NCBI GenBank assembly: GCA_902770835.1
Contig: CACXUM010000009.1
Location: 1 to 64,000, forward strand
Direction: 5' to 3'
DNA length: 64,000 nucleotides
Source: an uncultured Bacteroidia bacterium
GTDB lineage: Bacteria > Bacteroidota > Bacteroidia > Bacteroidales > F082
Part shown: positions 32,806-41,438 of the stretch, in pieces
How positions within the stretch are numbered: the first letter of the stretch is position 1
Layout of the letters: each line of letters starts with the position of its first letter
The notes under the pieces: model-generated
Told to the model about the DNA's origin: nothing
Seen by the model: the letters and a program-made list of their open reading frames with translations, nothing else
The model's database searches: none
Made by a program: the position numbers and the translations under genes

Positions 32806-33981
32806 TCATGCTTGTTCCTCTGCCTCGCGAGCCTTCTTGTCCTTCAATGACCCTTCAAAAATATCGAACCTCACGAAGCGACACTCCAAAGGCCCGTTCC
32901 AAATCGGGATTTTTGCCGTGGGCTTCAGGCCGACGTGGCGCAGGGCCACGGCATCGTCGGTGATGAGCCAGCATTGGAAGCCTTGGAAGTTGTGCTTCAG
33001 GGTGTGTCCGATTTCCTCGTAGAGTTGGTCGATGTCGTCTTCTTCGAGGCGGTCGCCGTAGGGCGGGTTGATGATGAGGATGCCGCCGCCTTCGGGTGGG
33101 GTGATGTCGTGCATGTCCTTCTTCATCAGGTGGATGTCGTGCTGCAAGTGGGCGTAGTTGATGTTGCCTTCGGCAATAGCGATGGCTTTCGGCGAATGGT
33201 CGGAAGCCCAGATTTCGTGGTCGAAGTCGCAGATGTTGGCATCGGCTTCGGTGCGGATGCGTTGCCAAAGCTCAGCGTCGTAGTCGTCCCATTTCATGAA
33301 GCCCCATTGTTTGCGGTAGTAGCCCGGCGGAATCTTCATTGCGTACATCGCCGCCTCGATGGGCAGGGTGCCCGAGCCGCACATGCAGTCGAGGAAATTG
33401 CAGTCGGCTTTCCAGCCCGAAAGTTGGATGAGGCCGGCCGCCAACACCTCGTTCATCGGGGCCTTGTCGACCTGCTTGCGGTAGCCACGGTGGTGCAACG
33501 ATTCTCCCGAACTGTCGAAAAGGATGGTTACCTTGTCCTCGCGGATGTGCAAATTAATCCTCAAATCGGGATTCAAAGTGTTGACATTCGGGCGGAAACC
33601 GTACACATCGCGGAACTGGTCGACGATGGCATCTTTCACCGTCAGGCCGGCATATTGCGAATGGGTGAAGAAACGCCCGCTCGTCACGGCATCGACGCAG
33701 AAAGTCTGGTCGGTGCGGAACAGTTCGCACCAGTTGATTTCTTTTACTTGTTTATAAAGGTCGTCGGGATTTTTGGCGAAGAAGTTCTTGAAAGGCTTCA
33801 AAACTTTCAGCGCGGTGCGCACCTCGTAATTAATGCGGTACATCAGTTCTTTGTTGCCTTCGCAGATGACGGCGCGGTGCATACAGCGCACGTTTTTGGC
33901 ACCCAAGGCCTTGATTTCGCGGGCCAGCACGTCTTCAAGTCCGGCGGCGGTTTTCGTAATGAGTTGGTAATTGTCTTCCAT
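32806..33981 (-). CDS. THUMP-domain rRNA/RNA methyltransferase (RlmL-like)
   Basis: 391 aa from the ATG at 33981 (MEDNYQLITKTAAGLEDVLAREIKALGAKNV). The N-terminal THUMP domain (about 40-155) is followed by a Rossmann methyltransferase domain with motif I LDCMCGSGTLPIEAA and the amino-methylation motif IINPPYGDRL (NPPY). It belongs with the 23S rRNA m2G methyltransferases (RlmL N-half, YpsC type). The C-terminus is Lys/Glu-rich. Monocistronic, with a -7 element at 33997-34005. Confidence 0.92.
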   Translation of the reverse strand: MEDNYQLITKTAAGLEDVLAREIKALGAKNVRCMHRAVICEGNKELMYRINYEVRTALKVLKPFKNFFAKNPDDLYKQVKEINWCELFRTDQTFCVDAVTSGRFFTHSQYAGLTVKDAIVDQFRDVYGFRPNVNTLNPDLRINLHIREDKVTILFDSSGESLHHRGYRKQVDKAPMNEVLAAGLIQLSGWKADCNFLDCMCGSGTLPIEAAMYAMKIPPGYYRKQWGFMKWDDYDAELWQRIRTEADANICDFDHEIWASDHSPKAIAIAEGNINYAHLQHDIHLMKKDMHDITPPEGGGILIINPPYGDRLEEDDIDQLYEEIGHTLKHNFQGFQCWLITDDAVALRHVGLKPTAKIPIWNGPLECRFVRFDIFEGSLKDKKAREAEEQA

Positions 33982-33996
33982 TTGGGGAAATTTTCG

Positions 33997-34005
33997 GCAA
34001 AGATA
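33997..34005 (-). promoter_or_regulatory. -7 element of the THUMP methyltransferase gene
   Basis: TATCTTTGC on the minus strand, 15 bases before the ATG at 33981. It lies upstream of the window-frame extension to 34041, which is rejected. Confidence 0.7.
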
Positions 34006-34037
34006 AGGTTTCTTGTTGAATCGTAGGACAAATTGTG

Positions 34038-35480
34038 TCATCCAAATAGCGCGTCCATCGTGACCAACTGTTGGATTTGACCGAAATATTCGTTGTAGGT
34101 TAGGCCGTAAGTAGTTATCAATGTGAGATGTACGTTGCGGTTTCGGGGCAGGCGGTCAATCAAGGTTTGGGTGCGGTGGCGCAACTTCGCGTCGTAGGCC
34201 TTGTCGATGGTGAATTCGTCCTTGTAGAACTTCATCTCGCAGAGGTTCACCACGCGGTCGGCGCGGTCGATGAGCAGGTCGATTTGTGTGCCTTCGGTTT
34301 CGTCGTCGCCGTGCAAGCTCCACGCCGACTCGCTCGAAGTGACAGAGCCGATGCCTAAAGCGTTCTTAATCTGTTGGATATGGCTCAGGCAAACTTCCTC
34401 GAAGGCGATGCCTTTCCAAGCCGACAGCCTTTGCGCGTTTTGGTTCTTTTCCCAAAATTCGGGGTCGGTGATGTCGCCATTGGCAACGAATTTCGAGTGG
34501 AACAGGCAGAAGTTGTCCACCAATTTGTAATGCTCTTCGCGTTTCGAGCAGCCGAAAGGCACATAGCGCGTGATGAAGTCGCTGGCTTCGAGGGCGGCCA
34601 GCATCTTTGAGAATCCGCCGCCTTTTTGGATGCCCGTTGTGCTGGCAATCTCGTCGCGGGTGAAGCCGCTATGCTTGGTGGCCAACAGACTGACGATTTT
34701 CTTGTAATCCGTTGGTTTCGTGAATAATGAGGCGAACAAACGGTTGAATTCGTTCTTCAGTTTGGCGTTTTTGGCGAAAAAGAGCAGGTCGAGGTTTTGC
34801 CCGAGGCTCAGGCCTTTGCGGAAGAAGCCCAAATAATAAGGTATGCCGCCGACGGCCATATAGGCTTGGATGATGTCGTAGCGGTTCAGCCGCAGGTCGT
34901 TGGCCTTGAAATAGGCCTCACATTCGCCCAAGGTGAAGGGATAGAGTTTGATTTCGTAAGTGAGCCGACCATAAAGCCCGCCGTAGTTGTTGATGAGGTT
35001 GTTCTCCATCCACGAGGTGGCGCTGCCGCACACGATGAGCATAAGGTTGTCGCGCCCCGACCCCCACGAGTTCCAGAAATATTCGAGCGCGGAGAGGAAC
35101 CTTGAGCGCGGCGTGTCCATCCAAGGCAGTTCGTCGATGAAAACCACTTGACGTTTCTTATCAGCCTTGCTTTCAAGCAGTTTCATCAACATATAAAAGG
35201 CTTCGAGCCACGATTTGGGCGGTTCGGAAGGCTCCCAGCCGTAACTGACAAGCGAGTTGTAGAAACTTTTCAGTTGGTCTTGTAGGATGTTGGCGTTTTC
35301 GGTATCCATCGGCGACATTCCCGTGTGGTAAAAAGCCATTTTGTCCATAAACAATTCCTTGATGAGATAGGTTTTGCCCACCCTGCGGCGACCATAGACG
35401 GCGACAAATTCGGGCCTGCTGCCGCGATATAGACGCATAAGTTCCTCAATTTCAGTGCTTCTTCCAATAATATCACTCAT
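34038..35480 (-). CDS. AAA ATPase with DUF234-like PD-(D/E)XK C-terminus
   Basis: 480 aa from the ATG at 35480 (MSDIIGRSTEIEELMRLYRG). Walker A YGRRRVGKTYL (Lys36), Walker B VVFIDELPWMD (Asp116-Glu117), then a winged-helix part (HSGFTRDEIASTTGIQKGGGFSKML). The C-terminal domain has Asp401 in QIDLLID and Glu415-x-Lys417 in CEMKF, a nuclease-like core. The frame stays open for another 71 codons upstream through the 54-bp repeats, but the -7 element at 35502-35510 shows those are not translated from this promoter. Same architecture as the remnant at 32 kb and related to the gene at 12.4 kb. Cellular role unknown. Confidence 0.88.
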   Translation of the reverse strand: MSDIIGRSTEIEELMRLYRGSRPEFVAVYGRRRVGKTYLIKELFMDKMAFYHTGMSPMDTENANILQDQLKSFYNSLVSYGWEPSEPPKSWLEAFYMLMKLLESKADKKRQVVFIDELPWMDTPRSRFLSALEYFWNSWGSGRDNLMLIVCGSATSWMENNLINNYGGLYGRLTYEIKLYPFTLGECEAYFKANDLRLNRYDIIQAYMAVGGIPYYLGFFRKGLSLGQNLDLLFFAKNAKLKNEFNRLFASLFTKPTDYKKIVSLLATKHSGFTRDEIASTTGIQKGGGFSKMLAALEASDFITRYVPFGCSKREEHYKLVDNFCLFHSKFVANGDITDPEFWEKNQNAQRLSAWKGIAFEEVCLSHIQQIKNALGIGSVTSSESAWSLHGDDETEGTQIDLLIDRADRVVNLCEMKFYKDEFTIDKAYDAKLRHRTQTLIDRLPRNRNVHLTLITTYGLTYNEYFGQIQQLVTMDALFG

Positions 35481-35485
35481 TTTTC

Positions 35486-35646
35486 CTGTCTTTATTTTTC
35501 CGCAAAGGTACAAAAAAGTTCGTTCACGGATAAATAAATACCCCTTTATTTTTCCTTGAACGACAAAAAAGTTGTTTCGGGGAGAAATAAGCACCCTTTT
35601 ATTTGTCCCTGAAATGGGTAAAAAGTGCTTTCGGGGAGAAATAAGC
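35486..35646. repeat. Three tandem ~54-bp imperfect repeats over the ATPase promoter
   Basis: Units at about 35486-35539, 35540-35592 and 35593-35646. Each has CTTTATTTTTCC near one end and GGGGAGAAATAAG (or a variant) near the other; these are inverted relative to each other, so every unit can fold. The first unit contains the -7 element. Because 54 is divisible by three, the frame stays open on the minus strand as an 18-residue periodic peptide. The remainder of 35647-35803 holds only the S46 promoter. Confidence 0.85.
35502..35510 (-). promoter_or_regulatory. -7 element of the second AAA ATPase gene
   Basis: TACCTTTGC on the minus strand, 21 bases before the ATG at 35480, embedded in the first tandem repeat unit. 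Confidence 0.7.
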
Positions 35647-35732
35647 GAAAATTTCGGGTGTTTTTCTGCGGCAATCCCATTATGCATTTGCACAAAAACA
35701 CCATCTTCTTTCTTTTCAATCCTAAATTTTCG

Positions 35733-35741
35733 TAAATTTGC
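35733..35741 (+). promoter_or_regulatory. -7 element of the S46 peptidase gene
   Basis: TAAATTTGC, 62 bases before the ATG at 35804. Confidence 0.65.
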
Positions 35742-35803
35742 AGGCTCAAATCTGTTTTGATTAGAAACAATTATCTGAATAACAATAATTTAATCTCTAC
35801 TCA

Positions 35804-38017
35804 ATGAAAAAAGTATTAGGAATTATCGCGATGGCCATCATGGTTTCGGTGGGTCGCGTGTATGCCGATGAAGGCATGTGGCTCCCGATGTTTGTCGAGC
35901 GCCTGAACTATGTTGACATGCAGAAGATGGGGCTGCAACTGACCCCTGAAGAGCTTTACAGCATCAACCACAGCAGCTTGAAAGACGCTATCGTGGGCCT
36001 TGGCAGCGATGCCATGCCGCGCGGCTTCTTCTGCACCGGCGAAATCGTGAGCAGCAAAGGCTTGATGTTCACCAACCACCACTGCGGTTACGGTGCCATC
36101 CAAAAGCTCAGCTCAACAGAGCACGACTACCTGAAAGACGGCTTCTGGGCCAAGAACTATGGCGAAGAACTGCCCGCTCCCGAAATGACCGCCAGCTTCC
36201 TCGTCCGTATGGAAGACGTGACGAAAGTCATTCTTGCCGAAGTGAAGGACGACATGGACTATCAAGACCAGCAGGCCGCCATCCGCAAGAAAATCAAGGA
36301 GTTGGAAACTGCCGCTTCGGAAGATGGCAAGTACAACCCCGTCATCAAGGGCTTCTTTGAAGGCAACGAGTATTACATGTTTGTCTATCAAGTGTTCCCC
36401 GATGTGCGTCTCGTGGGTGTGGCCAACTCTTCGATTGGCAAGTTCGGTGGCGACACCGACAATTGGATGTGGCCTCGTCACACTGGCGACTTCTCGATTT
36501 TCCGTGTCTATGCTGACAAGAACGGCAACCCCGCCGCCTACAGCAAGGACAATGTGCCGCTGACTCCCAAGCACCACCTTCCCATCAGCCTTGACGGTGT
36601 GAAGAAGGACGACTTCACCATGATTTGGGGCTTCCCGGGCAGCACCGAGCGTTACATGTCGAGCTACGGCATCGACTACAATGTGGACACTTTCTATCCC
36701 GCCATCATCGACATCTTCGGCAAGCAACTCGAAGTGATGGATGAATTCATGCAGGTCGACGACCGCATCAACCTGATGTATGCCGACAACCACGCCGGCC
36801 TCGCCAACACTTGGAAGAACTTCATCGGCCAGTGCAAGATGCTCCGCAAGAACAAGGTGAGCGAAGCCAAGGTCGGTTTGGAGCGCGACTTCACCAAGTG
36901 GGTGAACGCCAACAACAAGACTGAATACAAGGAGGCTCTCCCGAACCTGAGAAAGGCTTACCAGAGCATGGGCGAAGTGGCCAAATACATCTACTATCCT
37001 AACTTCGTTTCCAATGTGGGTGCCGCTGGCATCGCTGCCCAGTTTGCTTCCTATTACGAGGCTTACCAGAGCAAGGACAAGGAAGCCCAAGAAATGGCCC
37101 TCACGCTGCTCCAAGGCATGAATGTCGACGAGCTCTTTGCCGAAACCGACCCGCAAGTGGAAAAGAAGACCTTCGCCGAGATGCTGAAGACCTACAAGAA
37201 CGCCTTCAAGGGCGAGGAACTCCCTGAAATCTACAACATCATTGACAAGAAGTTCAAGGGCGACATTGATGCCTTTGCTGAAGATGTCTACACCAACTCC
37301 ATCTTCGCCACGCCCGAAAGCATCAAGGCTTTCTTGGCCAAGCCCAACCCGAAGAAAATCGGCAAGGATTACGCTTACATTATGAACACTTCGATGATGG
37401 ATGTCATTATGAACCACATGGCCGACTATCGTGGTGCCATGCAAGCCGTGAGCGAGAATGACCATATCTTCGTGAAGGGTCTGCGTGAGTATTACGCCGC
37501 CACCCAACCCGGCAAGAGCCTCTATCCCGATGCCAACTCGACGATGAGAATGAGCTATGGTTCTGTTCAGGACTACATGCCTGCTGATGCCGTGCATTAC
37601 GACTACATCTGCACCGCCAACGGTATCCTTGAAAAGTATGTGCCCGGCGACTACGAGTTTGACGCTCCCAAGCGCCTCATCGACCTCATCGAGAAAAAGG
37701 ACTTCGGTGCCTACGCCGACGATAACGGCGAACTCGTTGTGTGCTTCCTTTCGACCAACGACATCACCGGCGGCAACTCCGGCAGCCCCATCATGAACGG
37801 CAAGGGCGAACTCATCGGCCTCGCTTTCGACGGCAACTGGGAAGCCATGAGCGGCGACGTCAACTTTGAGCCGAAACTCCAACGCACCATCAATGTGGAC
37901 GTGCGCTATGTGCTCTTTATCATCGACAAGTACGCCGGTGCCACCAACCTGATCGACGAACTCGACATCCGCAAGAGCGAGCCTCAGCCGCTGCGCGTAG
38001 AGGAAGAGGAAATCTAA
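35804..38017 (+). CDS. S46 family dipeptidyl-peptidase (DPP7/DPP11 type)
   Basis: 737 aa. Signal peptide to about residue 21 (VGRVYA). The S46 catalytic triad lies in TNHHCGYG (90-96), GGDTDNWMWPRHTGDFS, and GGNSGSP with Ser659. The family releases N-terminal dipeptides in the periplasm of asaccharolytic Bacteroidota. DPP11 enzymes have an Arg in the S1 pocket that accepts Asp/Glu; here the corresponding stretch reads GLAFDGNWEA, with Gly after FD, which favours a DPP7-like hydrophobic preference. That assignment rests on an unaided alignment. A terminator follows. Confidence 0.93.
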   Translation: MKKVLGIIAMAIMVSVGRVYADEGMWLPMFVERLNYVDMQKMGLQLTPEELYSINHSSLKDAIVGLGSDAMPRGFFCTGEIVSSKGLMFTNHHCGYGAIQKLSSTEHDYLKDGFWAKNYGEELPAPEMTASFLVRMEDVTKVILAEVKDDMDYQDQQAAIRKKIKELETAASEDGKYNPVIKGFFEGNEYYMFVYQVFPDVRLVGVANSSIGKFGGDTDNWMWPRHTGDFSIFRVYADKNGNPAAYSKDNVPLTPKHHLPISLDGVKKDDFTMIWGFPGSTERYMSSYGIDYNVDTFYPAIIDIFGKQLEVMDEFMQVDDRINLMYADNHAGLANTWKNFIGQCKMLRKNKVSEAKVGLERDFTKWVNANNKTEYKEALPNLRKAYQSMGEVAKYIYYPNFVSNVGAAGIAAQFASYYEAYQSKDKEAQEMALTLLQGMNVDELFAETDPQVEKKTFAEMLKTYKNAFKGEELPEIYNIIDKKFKGDIDAFAEDVYTNSIFATPESIKAFLAKPNPKKIGKDYAYIMNTSMMDVIMNHMADYRGAMQAVSENDHIFVKGLREYYAATQPGKSLYPDANSTMRMSYGSVQDYMPADAVHYDYICTANGILEKYVPGDYEFDAPKRLIDLIEKKDFGAYADDNGELVVCFLSTNDITGGNSGSPIMNGKGELIGLAFDGNWEAMSGDVNFEPKLQRTINVDVRYVLFIIDKYAGATNLIDELDIRKSEPQPLRVEEEEI

Positions 38018-38057
38018 TTCATTGTTTTGGAGAGCTGTCGCATTGTAGCGGCAGTAT

Positions 38058-38092
38058 AAAACGGTCAATCCATACGGTTGGCCGTTTTTTTT
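38058..38092 (+). terminator. Terminator of the S46 gene
   Basis: Stem AAAACGGTCAA/TTGGCCGTTTT followed by TTTT. Confidence 0.85.
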
Positions 38093-38093
38093 G

Positions 38094-38102
38094 TATTTTT
38101 GC
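38094..38102 (+). promoter_or_regulatory. -7 element of the CotH-type gene
   Basis: TATTTTTGC, 17 bases before the ATG at 38120, directly after the S46 terminator. Confidence 0.7.
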
Positions 38103-38119
38103 AGTCTGTAAATTAAGGA

Positions 38120-39946
38120 ATGAATAGGTATCGGTTGCTCATAATATTCGTTTTTTGCCTCGTTTCTCTTTCGGCAATGGCTCAATGGCAAGTCCTCTTT
38201 TCGGCCAATGGCGGCTTTTATGAGGAAACCTTTGAACTGGAGATGTTCAGCACCTACCCGCAAGGTCATATCCGCTATACAACCAACGGCAACCGACCCA
38301 CAGCGCAGTCGCGGCAATACGTTGAGCCTTTGGTCTTGGATGAAGGTCTGTATTCAAAATCAAACATTTACACGATAGTCAATTGCCCTGAACAAGAGTT
38401 TTTCCTCCCTGATAGCGTCCGGCATTGCATAGTCATTCGCGCCGCCGTTTTTGATGAGAACGACAGTTGCATCAGTCCCGTGGCCACCAATAGTTACATC
38501 ATTCGTGCTTTGGGTTGCGATACGCATGGCTTGCCTGTGGTTTCGCTCTGCGCCGATTCCTTGGATTTGTTCGATTATGAGCGTGGTATCATGGTGCCGG
38601 GTATTAATTTCGACTCGTTAAATCCTTATTATTCAGGCAATTATTTTATGAAAGGCCGTGAGTGGGAACGCCTGAGCAACATTGAGTTCTATGAGTTCGA
38701 CAATACGGGCATCAATCAACTTGTAGGGCTTCGGACACACGGAAAGCAGTCGAGATGGCGCAGCCAAAAGGGAATGAATATTTTTGCCCGGGAGGAATAT
38801 GGCAATAAGCGATTGAGGCATAGGTTTTTCGAAACCATCCCTTTGGACAATTTCAAACATTTGAGCCTGAAGCCTTATATGAGCTCATGGAACGGCTCAG
38901 GTTGCAAGGATTACATCACTGGACGCATGGCCGAGCATTTGGATGTGGAATCGTTGGCATCGCGGCCGCTTGTGTTGTTCCTCAATGGAGAGTATTGGGG
39001 CATCTATTATGTTTCCGAGAAACCTGACGAAAGGTTTTTGGAGGACCATTATGGGATTGATATTGAGGCGGTAAGCATCATTAATATCTGGTACGAATTG
39101 GAATGTGGCATTCTTAATGGGTATTATTCCATCTACACTTGGTTGGAAACCGCCGACCTTTCGGATGATGAGCAGTATGCCTATGCCGAAGCGCACATCG
39201 ACATTGCAAATTTCATCGACTATTATGTGCTTGAATTGTTTGCCAACAATGCCGACTGGCCTGCTTACAACGTCAGAATGTGGCAGTTAGGCAATGGAAA
39301 ATGGAGGTGGATTTTCTTCGATGGCGATGCGTGCCTCGAGTATATGGATTTTGATGTCTTTGCCAATGCTGTTTATGATGGCGATAACGGCTATCCCTCT
39401 AATCGAATAGCCACTTTGTTTTTCCGGCGGCTTTTGGAGAACGCGCAATTCAGGCTGCGTTTTCAACAACGATTCAATGAACTGGTTTCCACTGTTTTTG
39501 CCTACGAAAACACAAAACTTTATTTCGATTACATCAAATTGAAACTTCAACCTGAAGTGCCGAATCAGATGGAACGCTTTGGCAGTCCACCGTCGAGTAT
39601 GGCGGAGTGGGAGCATTATTCTATGGGGGTCATCGACCAGTTTTTGAGGGAACGGCCAGTGGAAATTCTGGAAGAATTGAATGATTTTTTGACCATTGAA
39701 GAGCCGCAGGTTGTTGGTTTCCAATGTTTTCCCAACCCTTCCTCAAATGAAATCCATCTTTTCTTTGACGGCGAGGCTTTTGGCAAGGGTGAAATCGCCA
39801 TCTATGACCTGATAGGCAGGAAGGTATTCGCCCAATCGGTGACTTGGAATAGTGGCTTTAATGAAATCACCCTCAATCCCGATTTGCAGGCGGGTGTTTA
39901 TGTGCTGAAAATGGGCGGCCACACCGAGAAAATCATTCGTTATTGA
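38120..39946 (+). CDS. CotH-kinase-domain secreted protein with type IX sorting domain
   Basis: 608 aa. Signal peptide to about 21 (LSAMAQ). Residues 25-135 resemble a chitobiase/hexosaminidase-type C-terminal domain (HIRYTTNGNRPT). The CotH part follows: GLRTHGKQSRWRSQKGMNIFAR, FKHLSLKPYMSSWNG, FLNGEYWGIYYVSEKPDERFL, and WRWIFFDGDACL with the Asp expected at the metal site. The tail (FQCFPNPSSNEIHLFFDG...IYDLIGRKVF...GVYVLKMGG) is a type IX sorting domain. CotH-like kinases phosphorylate surface proteins in spore formers; in Bacteroidota the substrate is unknown. Confidence 0.88.
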   Translation: MNRYRLLIIFVFCLVSLSAMAQWQVLFSANGGFYEETFELEMFSTYPQGHIRYTTNGNRPTAQSRQYVEPLVLDEGLYSKSNIYTIVNCPEQEFFLPDSVRHCIVIRAAVFDENDSCISPVATNSYIIRALGCDTHGLPVVSLCADSLDLFDYERGIMVPGINFDSLNPYYSGNYFMKGREWERLSNIEFYEFDNTGINQLVGLRTHGKQSRWRSQKGMNIFAREEYGNKRLRHRFFETIPLDNFKHLSLKPYMSSWNGSGCKDYITGRMAEHLDVESLASRPLVLFLNGEYWGIYYVSEKPDERFLEDHYGIDIEAVSIINIWYELECGILNGYYSIYTWLETADLSDDEQYAYAEAHIDIANFIDYYVLELFANNADWPAYNVRMWQLGNGKWRWIFFDGDACLEYMDFDVFANAVYDGDNGYPSNRIATLFFRRLLENAQFRLRFQQRFNELVSTVFAYENTKLYFDYIKLKLQPEVPNQMERFGSPPSSMAEWEHYSMGVIDQFLRERPVEILEELNDFLTIEEPQVVGFQCFPNPSSNEIHLFFDGEAFGKGEIAIYDLIGRKVFAQSVTWNSGFNEITLNPDLQAGVYVLKMGGHTEKIIRY

Positions 39947-39951
39947 AGCGT

Positions 39952-41436
39952 TCAGAACCTGAAATAGATGAACGGACTGAAGCCGCTTGCATTTAAGGCA
40001 CCAAGGCAGAAAACGAAAGCCAAGATGCTGACAATGAAGGCGATAATGTGTTGTTTTTTCCCGTATTCGGTGAAATAGACCTTGTTTTGCACCCGCAAGC
40101 CGAACTTCGAGAGCGTGAAGAACGAGAAGAAGGCCGCCACAAGGATGGTCGTGTAGAAATGCGGGTTGTCACTGAAATGGAAGGGTACGAACTCGAAGGC
40201 AAACAGCCGCTTGATGAAGAGCCACGACAAATCAATGCGCTCGATGCGGAAGAAGCAGCGCGTGAGGACGATGATGAGGAAGGTGAAAAACACGCTCGGA
40301 ATCGTGCCCAAACGCTCATTGAACCGCTTCAAAAACAGCTTGTCGGCACAGATGAAAATGCCCTGCAAGGCACCGTAAACCACGAAGTTCCACGCCGCGC
40401 CGTGCCACAATCCGCTGACGAGGAAGCAGAACCAAAGGTTGAAGTATTTCCGCGCCTCGGTCTTCACCCGACTGCCGCCCAAGGGGAAGTAGAGGTAGTT
40501 TTTGATGAACACACTGAAAGTTTGGTGCCAACGCCTCCAAAACTCTGAAATCGTGGTGGATACGTATGGATTGTCGAAGTTTTCGGGGAACTTGAAACCC
40601 ATCATGCGGCCCAGGCCAATGGCCATGTCGCTATAGCCGGCGAAGTCGAAGTAGATTTGGAAAGTGAAGGCGAAAATGGCAATCCAAGCGGTGGTGCTGT
40701 CCAAGGCCGCGATGCGGGTGGCAATGTCGGTCAGTTGGTCGGAGGTCAATATGTCGTAGTTCGATGGGCCAAGTATCGCATCGACTTGAAAACCAATTAC
40801 ATCGGCGATAAGGATTTTCTTGCACAAACCGATGACGAATCGGTAGAAGCCGTGCAGCCGGTCAGTGTAAAGCGACTCGCGGTTGCGGATTTGGTCGGCG
40901 ATGTCGCAATAGCGGATGATGGGTCCTGCAATCAGTTGCGGGAACATGGTGATATACAGCATGTAATCCCACAAACTATCCATCGGGCGGTTCACGTTGC
41001 GGTAGGTGTCCAAAGCGTAGGTGACGCTTTGGAAGGAGAAGAATGAGATGCCGATGGGAAGTAGGATGGTTGAGAGTTTAGAGTTGAGGGTTGAGAGGTT
41101 TTCGAGTCCGAGCCAGCCGGAAACGATGCTGATATTATCGATGGTGAAGTTGCCATACTTGAAATAGAACAGCAACCCAAGGCTGATGGTGATGGAAATG
41201 CCGCATAGCAATTTCTTGAGTTTTGGCTTTTCGGTGCGGTGCATCCACCTGACAATGTAGAAGTTGGCAATGTTCGACACGATGAGTTGGATGATGAACT
41301 CGGGTGCGCCGTAAGCATAAAATAGGAGGGAGGCGGCCAACAGCACATAGTTGCGGGCCTTGCGCGGTGTCAGGAAATAGACTGCAAGAAACACCGGCAG
41401 GAAATAAAGCAGGAATATGTTGCTACTGAATACCAT
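39952..41436 (-). CDS. MBOAT O-acyltransferase 1 (AlgI-like)
   Basis: 494 aa from the ATG at 41436 (MVFSSNIFLLYFLPVFLAVYF), two bases after the preceding gene. Multi-spanning membrane protein with AlgI hallmarks: PQLIAGPIIRY, YFDFAGYSDMAIGLGRMMGFKFPENFD, EFWRRWHQTFS (first conserved His near 301) and GLWHGAAWNF (invariant His near 341). It should move an acetyl group across the inner membrane for transfer to an exported polysaccharide. Compared with its paralog at 44.7 kb, the downstream GALHG reads GALQG. Last gene of a five-gene operon. Confidence 0.92.
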   Translation of the reverse strand: MVFSSNIFLLYFLPVFLAVYFLTPRKARNYVLLAASLLFYAYGAPEFIIQLIVSNIANFYIVRWMHRTEKPKLKKLLCGISITISLGLLFYFKYGNFTIDNISIVSGWLGLENLSTLNSKLSTILLPIGISFFSFQSVTYALDTYRNVNRPMDSLWDYMLYITMFPQLIAGPIIRYCDIADQIRNRESLYTDRLHGFYRFVIGLCKKILIADVIGFQVDAILGPSNYDILTSDQLTDIATRIAALDSTTAWIAIFAFTFQIYFDFAGYSDMAIGLGRMMGFKFPENFDNPYVSTTISEFWRRWHQTFSVFIKNYLYFPLGGSRVKTEARKYFNLWFCFLVSGLWHGAAWNFVVYGALQGIFICADKLFLKRFNERLGTIPSVFFTFLIIVLTRCFFRIERIDLSWLFIKRLFAFEFVPFHFSDNPHFYTTILVAAFFSFFTLSKFGLRVQNKVYFTEYGKKQHIIAFIVSILAFVFCLGALNASGFSPFIYFRF

Positions 41437-41438
41437 GA

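Noticed and set aside
35486..35646. Possible CRISPR array
   Set aside because: Three head-to-tail 54-bp units without spacers, imperfect and foldable, over a promoter, and no cas genes in the window.
35481..35693. 71-codon N-terminal extension of the second ATPase made of 18-residue repeats
   Set aside because: The -7 element at 35502-35510 lies inside it, and P-loop family homology starts at 35480. The open frame follows from the 54-base period.
36113..38317. 734-codon open frame antisense to the S46 peptidase gene
   Set aside because: A shadow of codon bias in the real gene: low-complexity His/Val-rich translation without family resemblance.
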